Positions 39,688 to 54,907 of a stretch of DNA of 64,000 nt are shown here, in pieces. Origin of the DNA: Epiperipatus broadwayi (taxonomy: Eukaryota > Onychophora > Udeonychophora > Euonychophora > Peripatidae); NCBI GenBank assembly GCA_028023455.1, contig JAQFVV010006335.1, positions 750,741-814,740 on the forward strand. The letters run 5' to 3'. Numbering within the stretch: the first letter of the stretch is position 1; each line of letters begins with the position of its first letter. A program made the translations under genes and the position numbers. The notes beneath the pieces were generated by a model. It searched no databases, was not told the origin of the DNA, and saw nothing but the letters and a program-made list of their open reading frames with translations.

Positions 39688-40074
39688 CATTAAAACTATA
39701 TGTTTTTATTCTTGTAAACTATGGGTAATCATGAGATATCAAATGGCAAAGAAGATATATATTTTTAGGTGCTTGTAAATAGTTGAGCATTATTAACTAA
39801 GAGTGTGTCAATGTTTTCATGTGCCCAAAACTGTTAATATATATTTACTGATATATTGTAATTTTATAAACCTATAAATGTATTAGGTTTAAGATTTTAA
39901 AATAAATTTGAATTCAAGCACATAAGAAAAAATGACCACTGGTTAGATGCGATGATCCTACCATTAATAACAATAATTAGAAAAATTGTAAGTCTCAAGT
40001 TTTGAATTTGCACTTCCATATAATATCTACTGATTATTGAATTGATCACCATTTCTTATCCTTGCTTATAACTG
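39688..40074. other. AT-rich spacer, no gene seen
   Basis: Nothing supported. Confidence 0.5.
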
Positions 40075-40170
40075 TTATTAAAACATGCAAAACTCTCCAT
40101 ACAGTATTGCCACTCTACACTGGCTTGCATAGTGGCAATACTGTATGGAGTGTTTTGCCTGTTTTAATAA
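40075..40170. ncRNA. 96-nt hairpin, miRNA-precursor-like or tiny MITE
   Basis: Left arm 40075-40114 and right arm 40131-40170 pair over 40 positions with two mismatches, around a 16-nt loop (CTACACTGGCTTGCAT). The arm core is CCATACAGTATTGCCACT / AGTGGCAATACTGTATGG. Length, single loop and arm size match an animal miRNA precursor. The near-perfect pairing is also what a recent small palindromic transposon gives. Which strand would be transcribed is unknown. Confidence 0.5.
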
Positions 40171-40483
40171 TTATTGAATTGCTTACATAAATTTATTTCT
40201 AAATTGAGAGGTTATACTATATAATGCACTGTAAATGAATGTCAGAAATTACAGTTGGTTTTTATTTTAAAATCTATAAATTCTAAAAATTAACACTGTT
40301 ATTAAAATAAAACTATTGAAAAATAAAAAAAATTCAAAATTAACATTTTTACTTTATCTTTTATAAATACAATATGACACACAAATATGAATATGCTGAT
40401 TTTTTTGAAATTTGGGTTGTACAACTAATAATTATTATTAAGTAGGTAACAAGTATATGCACAGTATAAAAAGCTACAATAAT

Positions 40484-40530
<47 letters not shown>

Positions 40531-40550
40531 TATTATATGTATATATATAT
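40171..40550. other. AT-rich spacer ending in (TA)n
   Basis: (TA)n at 40484-40525 and a shorter run to 40550, directly before the LTR-like block. Confidence 0.6.
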
Positions 40551-42669
40551 TGTAAGCGGGAACCCCCACTATATACCCCGAGATTACGGGCTTCGAAACA
40601 AACATGACATAGCGTAAGGCTTATTTATTTTCTTACATCGACAGTTATTCACGATCCACATAAGGGGGCGCCAGATACGATTATTTAAGTTGATTTTAAC
40701 TACTCGCATCACCTTACATCATGTCAAAACGATTTCGAAGTCTAATCCCACCCACTAGCTCAAAATTCCCAGCATGGACCAATAAGGTGTCTCAAGGTTG
40801 TTACATGATTGTTTCTCGAATGACTCCTCCCGGAGAAGACGCATTGTCCGCTAATTAAAATCAGCAAGGTTTTCTACTAAGTCGATCACGGCATTAAGAC
40901 CGTTTATTGGTTATCACTGACCTATGAGGTTGTTCGCTTACGCCCCGAACACAAGGCTTACAAGTTCATCCCCCCGCTTTATTGTATATAACATAATTTA
41001 TTGATGTTTACTTTGATTATAGACCCGCCCGCTCTTAAATCTATCTTAACTAAGGTGAAATAAGAAACATCGTGACTTACGGCACGATGGTGACATAATT
41101 AATAAAATAACTAAATGAAAATTAAAATTAACTAAATCTACTTCAAAGATAAGTTATCAAAGAATAAATGACTACGGTTGATTGTGTGTGAAAAGATTTG
41201 AGATATGCTCGACTTGATTAGATATTGAACAAGTTTATTAAATATGAAAAGAAAACATTATTAATTGATTTATTACAAAACATTATTAATTGATTTATTA
41301 TAAAACATTATTAATTGATTTATTACACACGCGCACATACATTCACGCCCACAGAGAACCATAAGTATTCATAACACAATTTGAATAACGAAAAAGTTCC
41401 TTTCTATTTGATAAATATATAATCTTTCCTTAGCTTCACTTAAGTTCAAAGTTCATGTTTACAAAGTTCAGTAACAAAGATAAACTATCATGACGAGGAA
41501 AGTCTTAAGATTTATTTGAGTAAATTTATGTTGGTTAATTACGAGATTGCCTTACGAGTTTATTAATTGAGTGAGTGAACAGAATAAAAAAACATATTTA
41601 CCTAGGATTTGTCTTGGTTGCAACGAAGGTCGATTGGTCTGGACGAGTTTGGGTGTTTCACGGAACATTTCTTTTATTAGGAGCATTCACTTAACACGAC
41701 GATGTTATCAGAATTCCATAGCTTCGGAGATATTTCAGTAGCGGAGCGCCGATCAGTCACTGAAGGGTTTATTAGCCCCTCATGACAGTCGACGCTCTTG
41801 GTATTAATTTCATGATGATCATTTTAAATATTGAGGAATAACCAAGCTAATTCAGAACAATTCTATAAAAGCATAAGCATCGGAATAAATGAACAGGTGG
41901 TAATTCAGCGTACTGAGAATTGGAAAATAAAAAAACAATAATGAAAATGTATTAATCGAAATGAATCGAATCGAACTGAATCCAAACAATTCTTTCCAAA
42001 ATTTCCAAAATTAATATCCTTTGAATAGGTTTTGACTAGTATTTATAAAGGTTGATCCATATCTTGGGATCCAATCTACCCCCATAGTTCCCTGTTCTTG
42101 GAGTTGTCGTTCAGGTCCGCGTTTGAGGTACCTGCTCACTCACTCTTTGTGCTAAAGGCAATATTTATTTTGGGACAATCTCATTTTGCAATCTCACTCA
42201 ACCAACCTTATTCCTTCACACCTCGAAGGCATGCGTGTGTGCGTGTGTTTTACTAGAACAATACAAGTTATTTTATATTTAGAAGTCGAGCATTTATCTT
42301 TTCCTCAAATCTTTTCTATAAGTTTTATTCTAGTTAAAATTATATTTCTAAATAAACATTTTTTTAATCCCCGTGGTGATTTTGATTGATAATTATTTTT
42401 ATTATTTTAGGAGTGCGTATTATATTTTATTATTTAGGAAAGCAAATTATTTTTTGTTATTATTTTTATTATCTAAAGGCTTTAATCATTTAATTAGACG
42501 TTTTACCGTCTGCATTTTATCAATATGTTTTATAAATGTATTTACGAGAGAAAGAAAACTATTACTAATTACGAAAATAAAGTTACGAGTGTTTTATGTT
42601 GCTTGCTGGTGTGTGTGTGTTTATCGATGTATCCTGGATTTAATATTGATGTAACGCTGTCTCGTTACA
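40551..42669 (+). mobile_element. Solo-LTR-like element, 2.1 kb
   Basis: Starts TGTAAGCGGGAACCCCC and ends CTGTCTCGTTACA, with (TA)n immediately on both sides. It is clearly richer in G+C than the surroundings over its whole length. It holds a TATA-like ATTTATAAAG at 42041-42050 and AATAAA at 42351-42356, in the U3-R-U5 order expected of an LTR. No long reading frame exists. Three near-identical ~27-bp units (ACATTATTAATTGATTTATT) lie at about 41253-41330. The target duplication cannot be told apart from the TA array. A long non-coding DNA transposon is the alternative. Confidence 0.6.
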
Positions 42670-42691
42670 ATATATATATATATATATATAT

Positions 42692-42787
42692 ATGTCATAT
42701 TATTATTACTATTTGCGGGATATTCCTAGCTGTTGTAAAATTTTCACTACACGGAATATCCCGCAAATAGTAATAATAATATGACAT
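42692..42787. ncRNA. Perfect 35-bp hairpin
   Basis: 42692-42726 is exactly complementary to 42753-42787 (core ACTATTTGCGGGATATTCC) around a 26-nt loop. It lies between two (TA)n arrays, just after the 2.1-kb LTR-like element. A perfect stem suggests a very young insertion or a functional hairpin RNA. Transcription is not shown. Confidence 0.55.
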
Positions 42788-43871
<1,084 letters not shown>

Positions 43872-43978
43872 GTTTATCCTCTTGGAGGCCTTAAAGGAAC
43901 CGAGCAGGGCAAATTCCTAATGTCCACTCCATACATTCTTGTCGTTGCAGCTGTTATTAGTATATGTTTATTCATATA
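43872..43978 (+). CDS. Candidate terminal exon of a host gene (GPI- or tail-anchored C-terminus)
   Basis: TTTTGCAG at 43864-43871 is a good splice acceptor. The frame that follows encodes [20 protein letters not shown] and then [15 protein letters not shown] before a TAG at 43976-43978. It is richer in G+C and codon-like than its surroundings. A small-residue stretch followed by ~15 hydrophobic residues running to the very end is the form of a GPI-attachment signal, as in many cell-adhesion proteins; a C-terminal membrane anchor is the alternative. No other exon of the gene is in the window, so the protein cannot be named. The next ~190 bases look like 3' untranslated sequence, with an AATAAA at about 44164. 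An RTE LINE begins right after. The exon could also be chance. Confidence 0.4.
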
Positions 43979-44152
43979 GTATACGAGCATGGATGGGCTG
44001 CTCACCAACATGCATTAGCCAGTGTGGTGAGTTTATTGGCTTTTTACCTCTGAGTTTAAGATCAAGAAACACCATGGTCTTTCTTCTCAGTGCCTGATAA
44101 GGCAGAATGAATGTTTGTGTAAATGATAAAGATTTTTCCCAATTATACAATT

Positions 44153-47110
44153 ATGACAGACAAAAATAAAGCATGGCCCTTAATCCCAGGAGGCTGTAAA
44201 GTCACCAACCAAGGCAGCGGTTGGTGGCCGAAGGCGGAGGGTGCTAAGAATATCCTGGAGGCGGACCCAGGCTGCCATTTGATGACGACTTTTTATTTAG
44301 GTACTTACAACTGCAGATCACTTTCAAGTGAAGGAAGATTGCAAGAATTAGAAGAAGAACTCTCTTATATTAAATGGGATATTATTGGACTTTGTGAAGT
44401 TAGAAGAAAAGGTGAAGAGACAATTGATTTAAAAAGTGGACATATGGTCTATTATAAAGGCACAAATATTGGAAATACAAGTGGAGTAGGACTCATTATA
44501 AATAAAAAGTGGAAGAACAATATTGTGGAGATTGATGGTGTATCAGACAGAGTGGCAAGATTAGTTATACAACTTAATAGCAGGTATCAAATGCAGATAA
44601 TTCAGATTTATGCCCCAACAAGTTCTCACAGTGATGAAGTAGTAGAAGATTTTTATATGGATGTACACAAGGCTTTTAATCAGAGTAAACAACATTTTAA
44701 AATTGTTATGGGAGATTTTAATGCTAGAATTGGTAAACAAATGAAAGATGAAAGTGTTGTAGGTAATTTTGGTTATGGTAATAGAAATGAGAGAGGACAT
44801 AGACTTGTGGAGTTTGCAGAGAAGGAAAAACTTTATATTATGAATTCTTTTTTTGAGAAAAATGTTAGAAGGAAATGGACATGGAAGCATCCAAATGAAG
44901 GTACAGCAGAATTGGATTATATTTTGACTAACAGGAAATACATATTTCAAGATTGTAATGTTCTTAATAAATTTAACACAGGAAGTGATCATTGATTAGT
45001 AAGGGGTAAGATACATGTTAATGTAAAACTAGAGAGACAAAAATTATTAAGAAAAACTATATTTACAGTTGATATTCCTAATCTTCAGAAACATTCTAAT
45101 GAATTTAAATTAGAACTTACAAATCGGTTTCAAGTATTAGTAGATTTTGAACATGATTCAGATTTGAATGAAATTAATATGAAAATAACTGATACACTTT
45201 TAAAAACTGCAACAAAGATAGCTGGTAGAAAAAAGCAGCAATTGACTAATAAAATTTCTACTAAGACTAGAGAACTTATGAAGAAAAGAAGGAATATGAA
45301 GATATAATAGAATGATGCATTAAAAAAAATTGAATATCTCGAATTTTGTAAAATGGTCCGGAAAAGTGTTGAAAATGATATAAGAAAGTATAACTGTGAA
45401 CTAGCAAGAAAAGCTGTAGAAGAAAATAATAGTCTTAAGAATGTAAAACAACATTTTGGTATTGGTAGGAAATTTATATCTGCAATAAGGAAAAAATATG
45501 GAATTATTACTAAAAATAGGGATGACATTATGAAATTGGTAGAAGATTTTTATCAAGAATTATATAGTAATAAAGAACAAGTACCTCCTATATCTATTAC
45601 ATCTTCCGAATTGCCCAGAATTTTAAATGAAGAAGTGAGAAATGCAATTAAATGTATGAAAAAAGGAAAGGCTCCAGGTAATGATGGAATTATATTTGAT
45701 ATATTAAAAGAAGCAGGTGAAGAAACAGAAAAAATATTAGCAAAGTTATATACCAAATGTCTCAATGATAAAGATGTACCGGATGATTGGAAGAATGCAG
45801 TAATAATATTAATATTTAAAAAAGGTGATAAAGAAGATATTAGAAATTACAGACCTATCAGCCTTTTATCAGTTTTATATAAAATTTTTACCAAGATAAT
45901 TACAACTCGTCTACAGAGAACCTTGGATTTTCACCAACCAAGAGAACAAGCTGGATTTAAAAGTGGTTTTAGTACAGTAGATCATATTCAAGTATTGAGA
46001 GAAGTTATAGAAAGGACAAATGAATATGAGTTGTCATTATGTTTTGGATTTGTAGATTATGAAAAGGCATTTGATTCTATAAACATTTCTTCAGTGATTA
46101 AAGCATTGGATCATCAAGGTATAGATCCAGGATATTGTCATATTTTAAAGAATATTTATAAAAATGCAACAGCAACAATTAGATTACATAATGATACTGG
46201 GAAAGTCAACATTGAGAAAGGTGTAAGACAAGGTGACTCCATATCTCCAAAACTTTTTACAGCAGTGCTGCAAGAAGTTTTTTGTGGATTAAAATGGGAT
46301 ACTAAAGAAGTAAAAGTAAATGGAGATTATTTAAGTCATTTAGATTTCGCAGATGATGTAGTTGTTTTTGCAAATAATGCTTCGGAGCTGCAGGAAATGT
46401 TGCAGGAGTTATCAGATGAAAGTAGGAAAGTAGGACTAAAGATAAATGTTAAAAAGACTAAAGTAATGTTTAATCGATTTGCTCAAAATATGAAAATAAA
46501 GATTGATTATGATGAATTAGAAGAAGTTAAGAGTTACAAATACCTTGGTCAGATTATTAATACAGATGGAAACATAATGGAGGAAATTAATCATAGAATT
46601 AAACTTGGTTGGAGTGCTTTCGGTAGAAATAACTTGATATTAAAAGGAAATATGCCTATGTGTTTGAAAAGAAAGGTTTTTAACAAATGTGTTTTACCAG
46701 TTCTTACTTATGGATCTGAGACTTGGACACTTAATAGAAGATCAATATAGAGACTTCAGACCACTCAAAGAAGTATGGAGAGATGTATGTTGGGAGTAAC
46801 AAGAAGAGATCGAAAACGCAATGTATGGGTAAGAGAACAAACAGGTGTTACTGACCTCATTGAAAAAATTAAAAGATTGAAGTGGAGTTGGGCTGGACAT
46901 ATTGCTAGAAGAGATGATAATAGATGGACAATTGAAATTTTAAACTGGATTCCAAGAGATTGTAAAAGGCACAGAAGGAGACCACATGTAAGATGGATGG
47001 ATGAAATAAGAAAATGTGTACGGGTGATGTGGAGAAGAGAAGCTAAAGATCGGAGAAGATGGATTAAACTTGGAGAAACCTTCATCCTGCAGTGGATTGA
47101 TAATGGTTGA
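44153..47110 (+). pseudogene. RTE-type LINE, single ORF with endonuclease and reverse transcriptase
   Basis: One frame runs from about 44153 to the TGA at 47108-47110. It encodes an apurinic-type endonuclease (GTYNCRSL, IGLCEVRRKG, IQIYAPTS, GDFNARIG near 44710, TGSDH at 44981-44992). A reverse transcriptase follows (NYRPISLLSVLYKIFTKI, AGFKSGFSTVDHI, GFVDYEKAFDSI near 46050, GVRQGDSISPKLF, FADDVVVFAN near 46345), and then the RTE-typical LTYGSETWTL and KRLKWSWAGHIARR tail. The element copies itself by target-primed reverse transcription. The 3' end carries a (TGA)n tail (to ~47131), typical of RTE elements. Lesions are four in-frame stops (TGA 44993, TAA 45305, TAG 45308, TAG 46748) with no frameshift; the first replaces the residue after SDH. 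It looks fairly young but dead. The 5' end probably lies near 44172. Confidence 0.95.
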
Positions 47111-47124
47111 TAATGATGATGATG

Positions 47125-48117
47125 ATGATGTGTTCACCTTTCTCAGGAGGAATAGCTGATTTATTCATGGAATATATAGAAACTCATGCTTTAGAATCAT
47201 CATCTTTGAAACCTCTCATTTGGCTCAGATACATGGATGACAATTTAGTCATACAGCAACATGGAAAAAATAAATTGGATGATTTTTTCTTACATTGAAA
47301 TAATATGCATCCTCATATTAAATTTACAATGGAGATAGAGTCTGATGGAAAACTCCCTTTTCTTGATGTTCTAGTCACCAGAACACCAAATACTTTATCT
47401 TTTTTGATTTACAGAAAGAATACACACATGGACAAACATTTACATTTTTATTCTCATCATCACCCAACTCAGATAGTTTCTGTTGCCAAAACTCTTTTAA
47501 ATAGAGCAATTTACCTTTCAGATGAGACACATCTGAAAGAAGAAATAAATTGTATTAATAGGGTTTTATTAGCAATTATTTATAATTATAAATTTATAAA
47601 AAAAAGCCTAATTTTAAGCCCCAAATGGACAAAATAGGAAACAAAAGATGATAAATCAGCTATTAGGATTTGTGTTCCATATGTAAAAGGAACTACAGAC
47701 AGTATCGGACGTATATTAAAGTGCTATAATATAGATACAGCATTTTCTGCTCATCAAAAGATCAGCAATATAATAACCAAGCCTAAGGATTCAATCCCTC
47801 TTGAATCTCATGGTGTCTATCAAATCTCATGTAAAAATTGTAAAGCTTCTTACATAGGTATGAGTAATCGTCTCATCAGTGTTAGGAGAGATGAGCATGC
47901 TAATGCAGTTAAACAACACTCATCATCATCAATACTCTCACTCCATACTATAGATTCAGGTCATAAAATTGATTTTTCTAGTGCCAGGATCATATCCAAA
48001 TGTGATAATCTCTACAAGTGCAAAATTAGAGAAGCTGTTGAGAAATTTAAAAGGCCAGAATGTATCAATAAGCGAGATGATACATGCAAACTTCCTCCAT
48101 TTCGAAATATTTTTTAA
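47125..48117 (+). pseudogene. Penelope-like element, reverse transcriptase C-terminus plus GIY-YIG endonuclease
   Basis: One frame reads SPFSGGIADLFMEYIETHAL, then LRYMDD (47227-47241, the reverse transcriptase active-site YxDD), then KLPFLDVLVTR and the conserved FYSHHHPTQ region. The endonuclease follows: GVYQISCKNC (from 47812), YIG (47851-47859), R and E residues, and the usual KIREAVEKFKRPECINKRDD end. The frame is broken only by a TGA at 47296 and a TAG at 47635. The first half of the reverse transcriptase is missing: the element starts abruptly next to the (TGA)n tail of the LINE. After the stop, GTGACGAAGTCGAAATATC near 48241 is the Penelope-type 3' motif. Confidence 0.92.
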
Positions 48118-48334
48118 AAAAAATACATTCTTAACTTTAACATTTTTGCTATTGGTGGAACTTTAACGTGTTTTCAAATCAGTGATTGTAGCACCTCTAC
48201 AACCATCTTTCTACCTTTTGTCACCCAGTGGATGACTTGTGTGACGAAGTCGAAATATCAATATTAATTTTTTTTAACATGGATGAACCCACAAAATATG
48301 ACTTTTGTATATGGAACTGTGAAAATCTTTGTTT

Positions 48335-48339
<5 letters not shown>
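48118..48339 (+). other. Penelope-like 3' untranslated region
   Basis: Follows the endonuclease frame. The GACGAAGTCGAAATA motif after a CACCCAGTGGATGACTTG lead fits the family. It ends near the microsatellite at 48340. Confidence 0.6.
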
Positions 48340-48372
<33 letters not shown>

Positions 48373-48380
48373 ATATATGA

Positions 48381-48443
<63 letters not shown>
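48340..48443. repeat. (TA)n and (GA)n compound microsatellite
   Basis: Two TA runs in an inverted context (CAACATATAT...ATATATGTTG), then about 20 GA dinucleotides at 48403-48442. Confidence 0.95.
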
Positions 48444-48445
<2 letters not shown>

Positions 48446-50454
48446 GCAGAACAAACCTTACTTCATGACCAGATATTAACTGAGGAGTAGAATATTTGTT
48501 GAAAAGGAGGAGGATTATTTTAAATACTTGACTGTATAATTAAATATTTAAAATACAAGATTTAAAAGTAAATGCCTTTTGTTTAATTTATTCCACTAAA
48601 ACTAGAATAATGAAAAAAATAAATAAATGACATTTTCTTTTTTATTTTATCAAAAAACTAATTTTCTTTTGAAAATATTGGTGATGAAGAAACAAAAGCC
48701 TACATTTTAAAAGTACTATCCAAAATGAATGTAGTGAATTATGTTAAAGAAATATTTACTTACGATTGGAAATAATGGGTTAATTAATAACTTTAATAGT
48801 TAAGAATAATACGCACATACACACATGTGTGCAATTTATGTATATTTTCAACATCAAATTAATTATGTCTTGTGAAAATATAATATGGTTTAATAAGTTT
48901 ATTATTTTTGACAAATGAAATATCCTTTGATATAATTGTCAATGTCTATACACATTTTAATGTGTACAAAAATATATGTTAAAATTAATCATTTATATAT
49001 TACTAAGATGAATTGATTATTTATGATAATTCTAATATATTACAGCACATCTGTGTGCTTAGGCAGATGGATATCATGTAAGCACATGTAATTACAATTA
49101 GTCATCAACAATATATATGTTAAAATTAATTATTATGTATCATAAATATATTTTTTTATAATTCAAAGATTTTAAATTATTATACATCACATTTGCGTGC
49201 TTATGTTTATAGATATATTTAGGAAATCACCTAGAAATATATGTAAATTAGAATGTAATATAATATTAATTTTGGTATTATTCTAATCAAAATCAGAATG
49301 CTGAATTTATAAACTATTACCTTACTTTAATTCTGTTTTTATTAATAACTTTATCTTGTATTAAGTTATTCTAGTGAATTTATTTAATTCTAGACTATGT
49401 TTAAAATATGACATGCTAATATTAACTCTTGTTTACAGTAATAGAGCTCTTGATCCATGAGCTGAATTCATGTGCAACACCGATTATATGGTTTGGGGTC
49501 ATGCTTATGCTTATTGATGGCCAGGTGATGATGAAATCATTACTTCTCTAATTCTGTATGATACAATGACATATCTTAATAATAAAACAATTGTATGTTA
49601 TTGCATGCCGTGAGATGGCAGTAATCAAGAGAAGATATTAAAAATTTATGCAAATTATTAATTTGGCAATATGAGAATTTTGTTCACAAAAATAAATATT
49701 AATACCTAGAGTAATTTGGAAATTGAGTAATGTTATTTATCAGTCCAATTATAGAACTTCTTTCAAATAATGCTTCAGGGAATTCTAATATTTTTACCTC
49801 AATTTCAAAATTGTTAAAAGAAAGCATAGTAAATCTATTATTCTTTATTAAAAACATAATTCATTTGTTTTACTATTGCATCTTTTGGGAGATAAAAATC
49901 ATATTTGTAAAATGACCTATTTTTAACAATAAATTAACAAAATGAATATTTGAAATATATTTATCAAAATTAAAATATGTTTCAACATATATATACAGGA
50001 TCAGAATTCATATTATATTTATTTAGAAAATGAGCTCTTGTTAAGTTTGTTGACTTTAAGTATCACTATACAAACAAGTTTTTTATGATTATTTTTCCCC
50101 ATAAAGTTTGAAGTGACATTATACTGTGTGTATGACTAATAAATTGTCATCTTACATTATTTAACTGTTGAGAAAAAATTTAAGTCAAGACAAGATGGAA
50201 TAAAATTAAGGAAGATAAGAAATATTATAGACTTTTTTAAGCAATTGTTTGAAGAAGGAAAGTAGAATTTATAATAAATATTGATATAAAAAAGAATAAC
50301 AGTTACATTCAAAGTATTATATATTTAATAATAGCTCAGGTTTTCTGTATTTATTAGTTCTGATTCTATGGGGATATATGTATTATATTTGAAATTACAA
50401 ATGAATTCTTTATATATTAGCCTCACATACGCATACAACATTCATTTGAAAGAC
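48444..50454. other. AT-rich spacer with a weak ~140-bp direct repeat
   Basis: ATATATGTTAAAATTAAT and (A/T)CATCTG..GTGCTTA-type phrases occur at about 48970-49075 and again at 49110-49205, a decayed tandem duplication. No gene signal. Confidence 0.45.
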
Positions 50455-50498
50455 ATTATTATTATCATTATCATTTTTATTATTATTATTATCTTTGT

Positions 50499-50533
<35 letters not shown>

Positions 50534-50577
50534 TTAGTACTACTACTACTACTACTACTAGTACTACTATCACTATG

Positions 50578-50615
<38 letters not shown>

Positions 50616-50672
50616 AACTAATACTACTACAACTACCACTACCACTGCTGCTGCTATTACTACTACTTCCAA
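50455..50672. repeat. (ATT)n/(ACT)n trinucleotide array
   Basis: A short ATT run passes into a long ACT array with scattered variants (AGT, ATG, ACC, GCT). The poly-threonine and poly-valine frames it creates on the two strands are artefacts. Confidence 0.95.
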
Positions 50673-54683
<4,011 letters not shown>

Positions 54684-54907
54684 ATATCCCCTAATCCACC
54701 AAAAAAAAAATGTTTTTGCAAATAACTAATTAATTATGAGATATTGAAAAACTTCTCAAATTTGTAATCTTTCTAAGGACTAACATGGTTTAAATAATAT
54801 TATTTTTCTTATTAATAACCATATTCATTTTTTCATATTTATCTTTCAAATCATCTAGATATTTGTCCAAGTTTTCTTTAAAAAATAATAATAATCAAAA
54901 GTGCCTT
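54684..54907 (-). other. Tail of the element's internal region
   Basis: Lies between the orphan ORF's last stop and the 3' LTR. Holds the candidate polypurine tract at its LTR-side end. Confidence 0.6.

Noticed and set aside
44561-44992. Minus-strand frames opposite the LINE (also 45130-45528, 46765-47085)
   Set aside because: Shadows of the LINE reading frame on the other strand.
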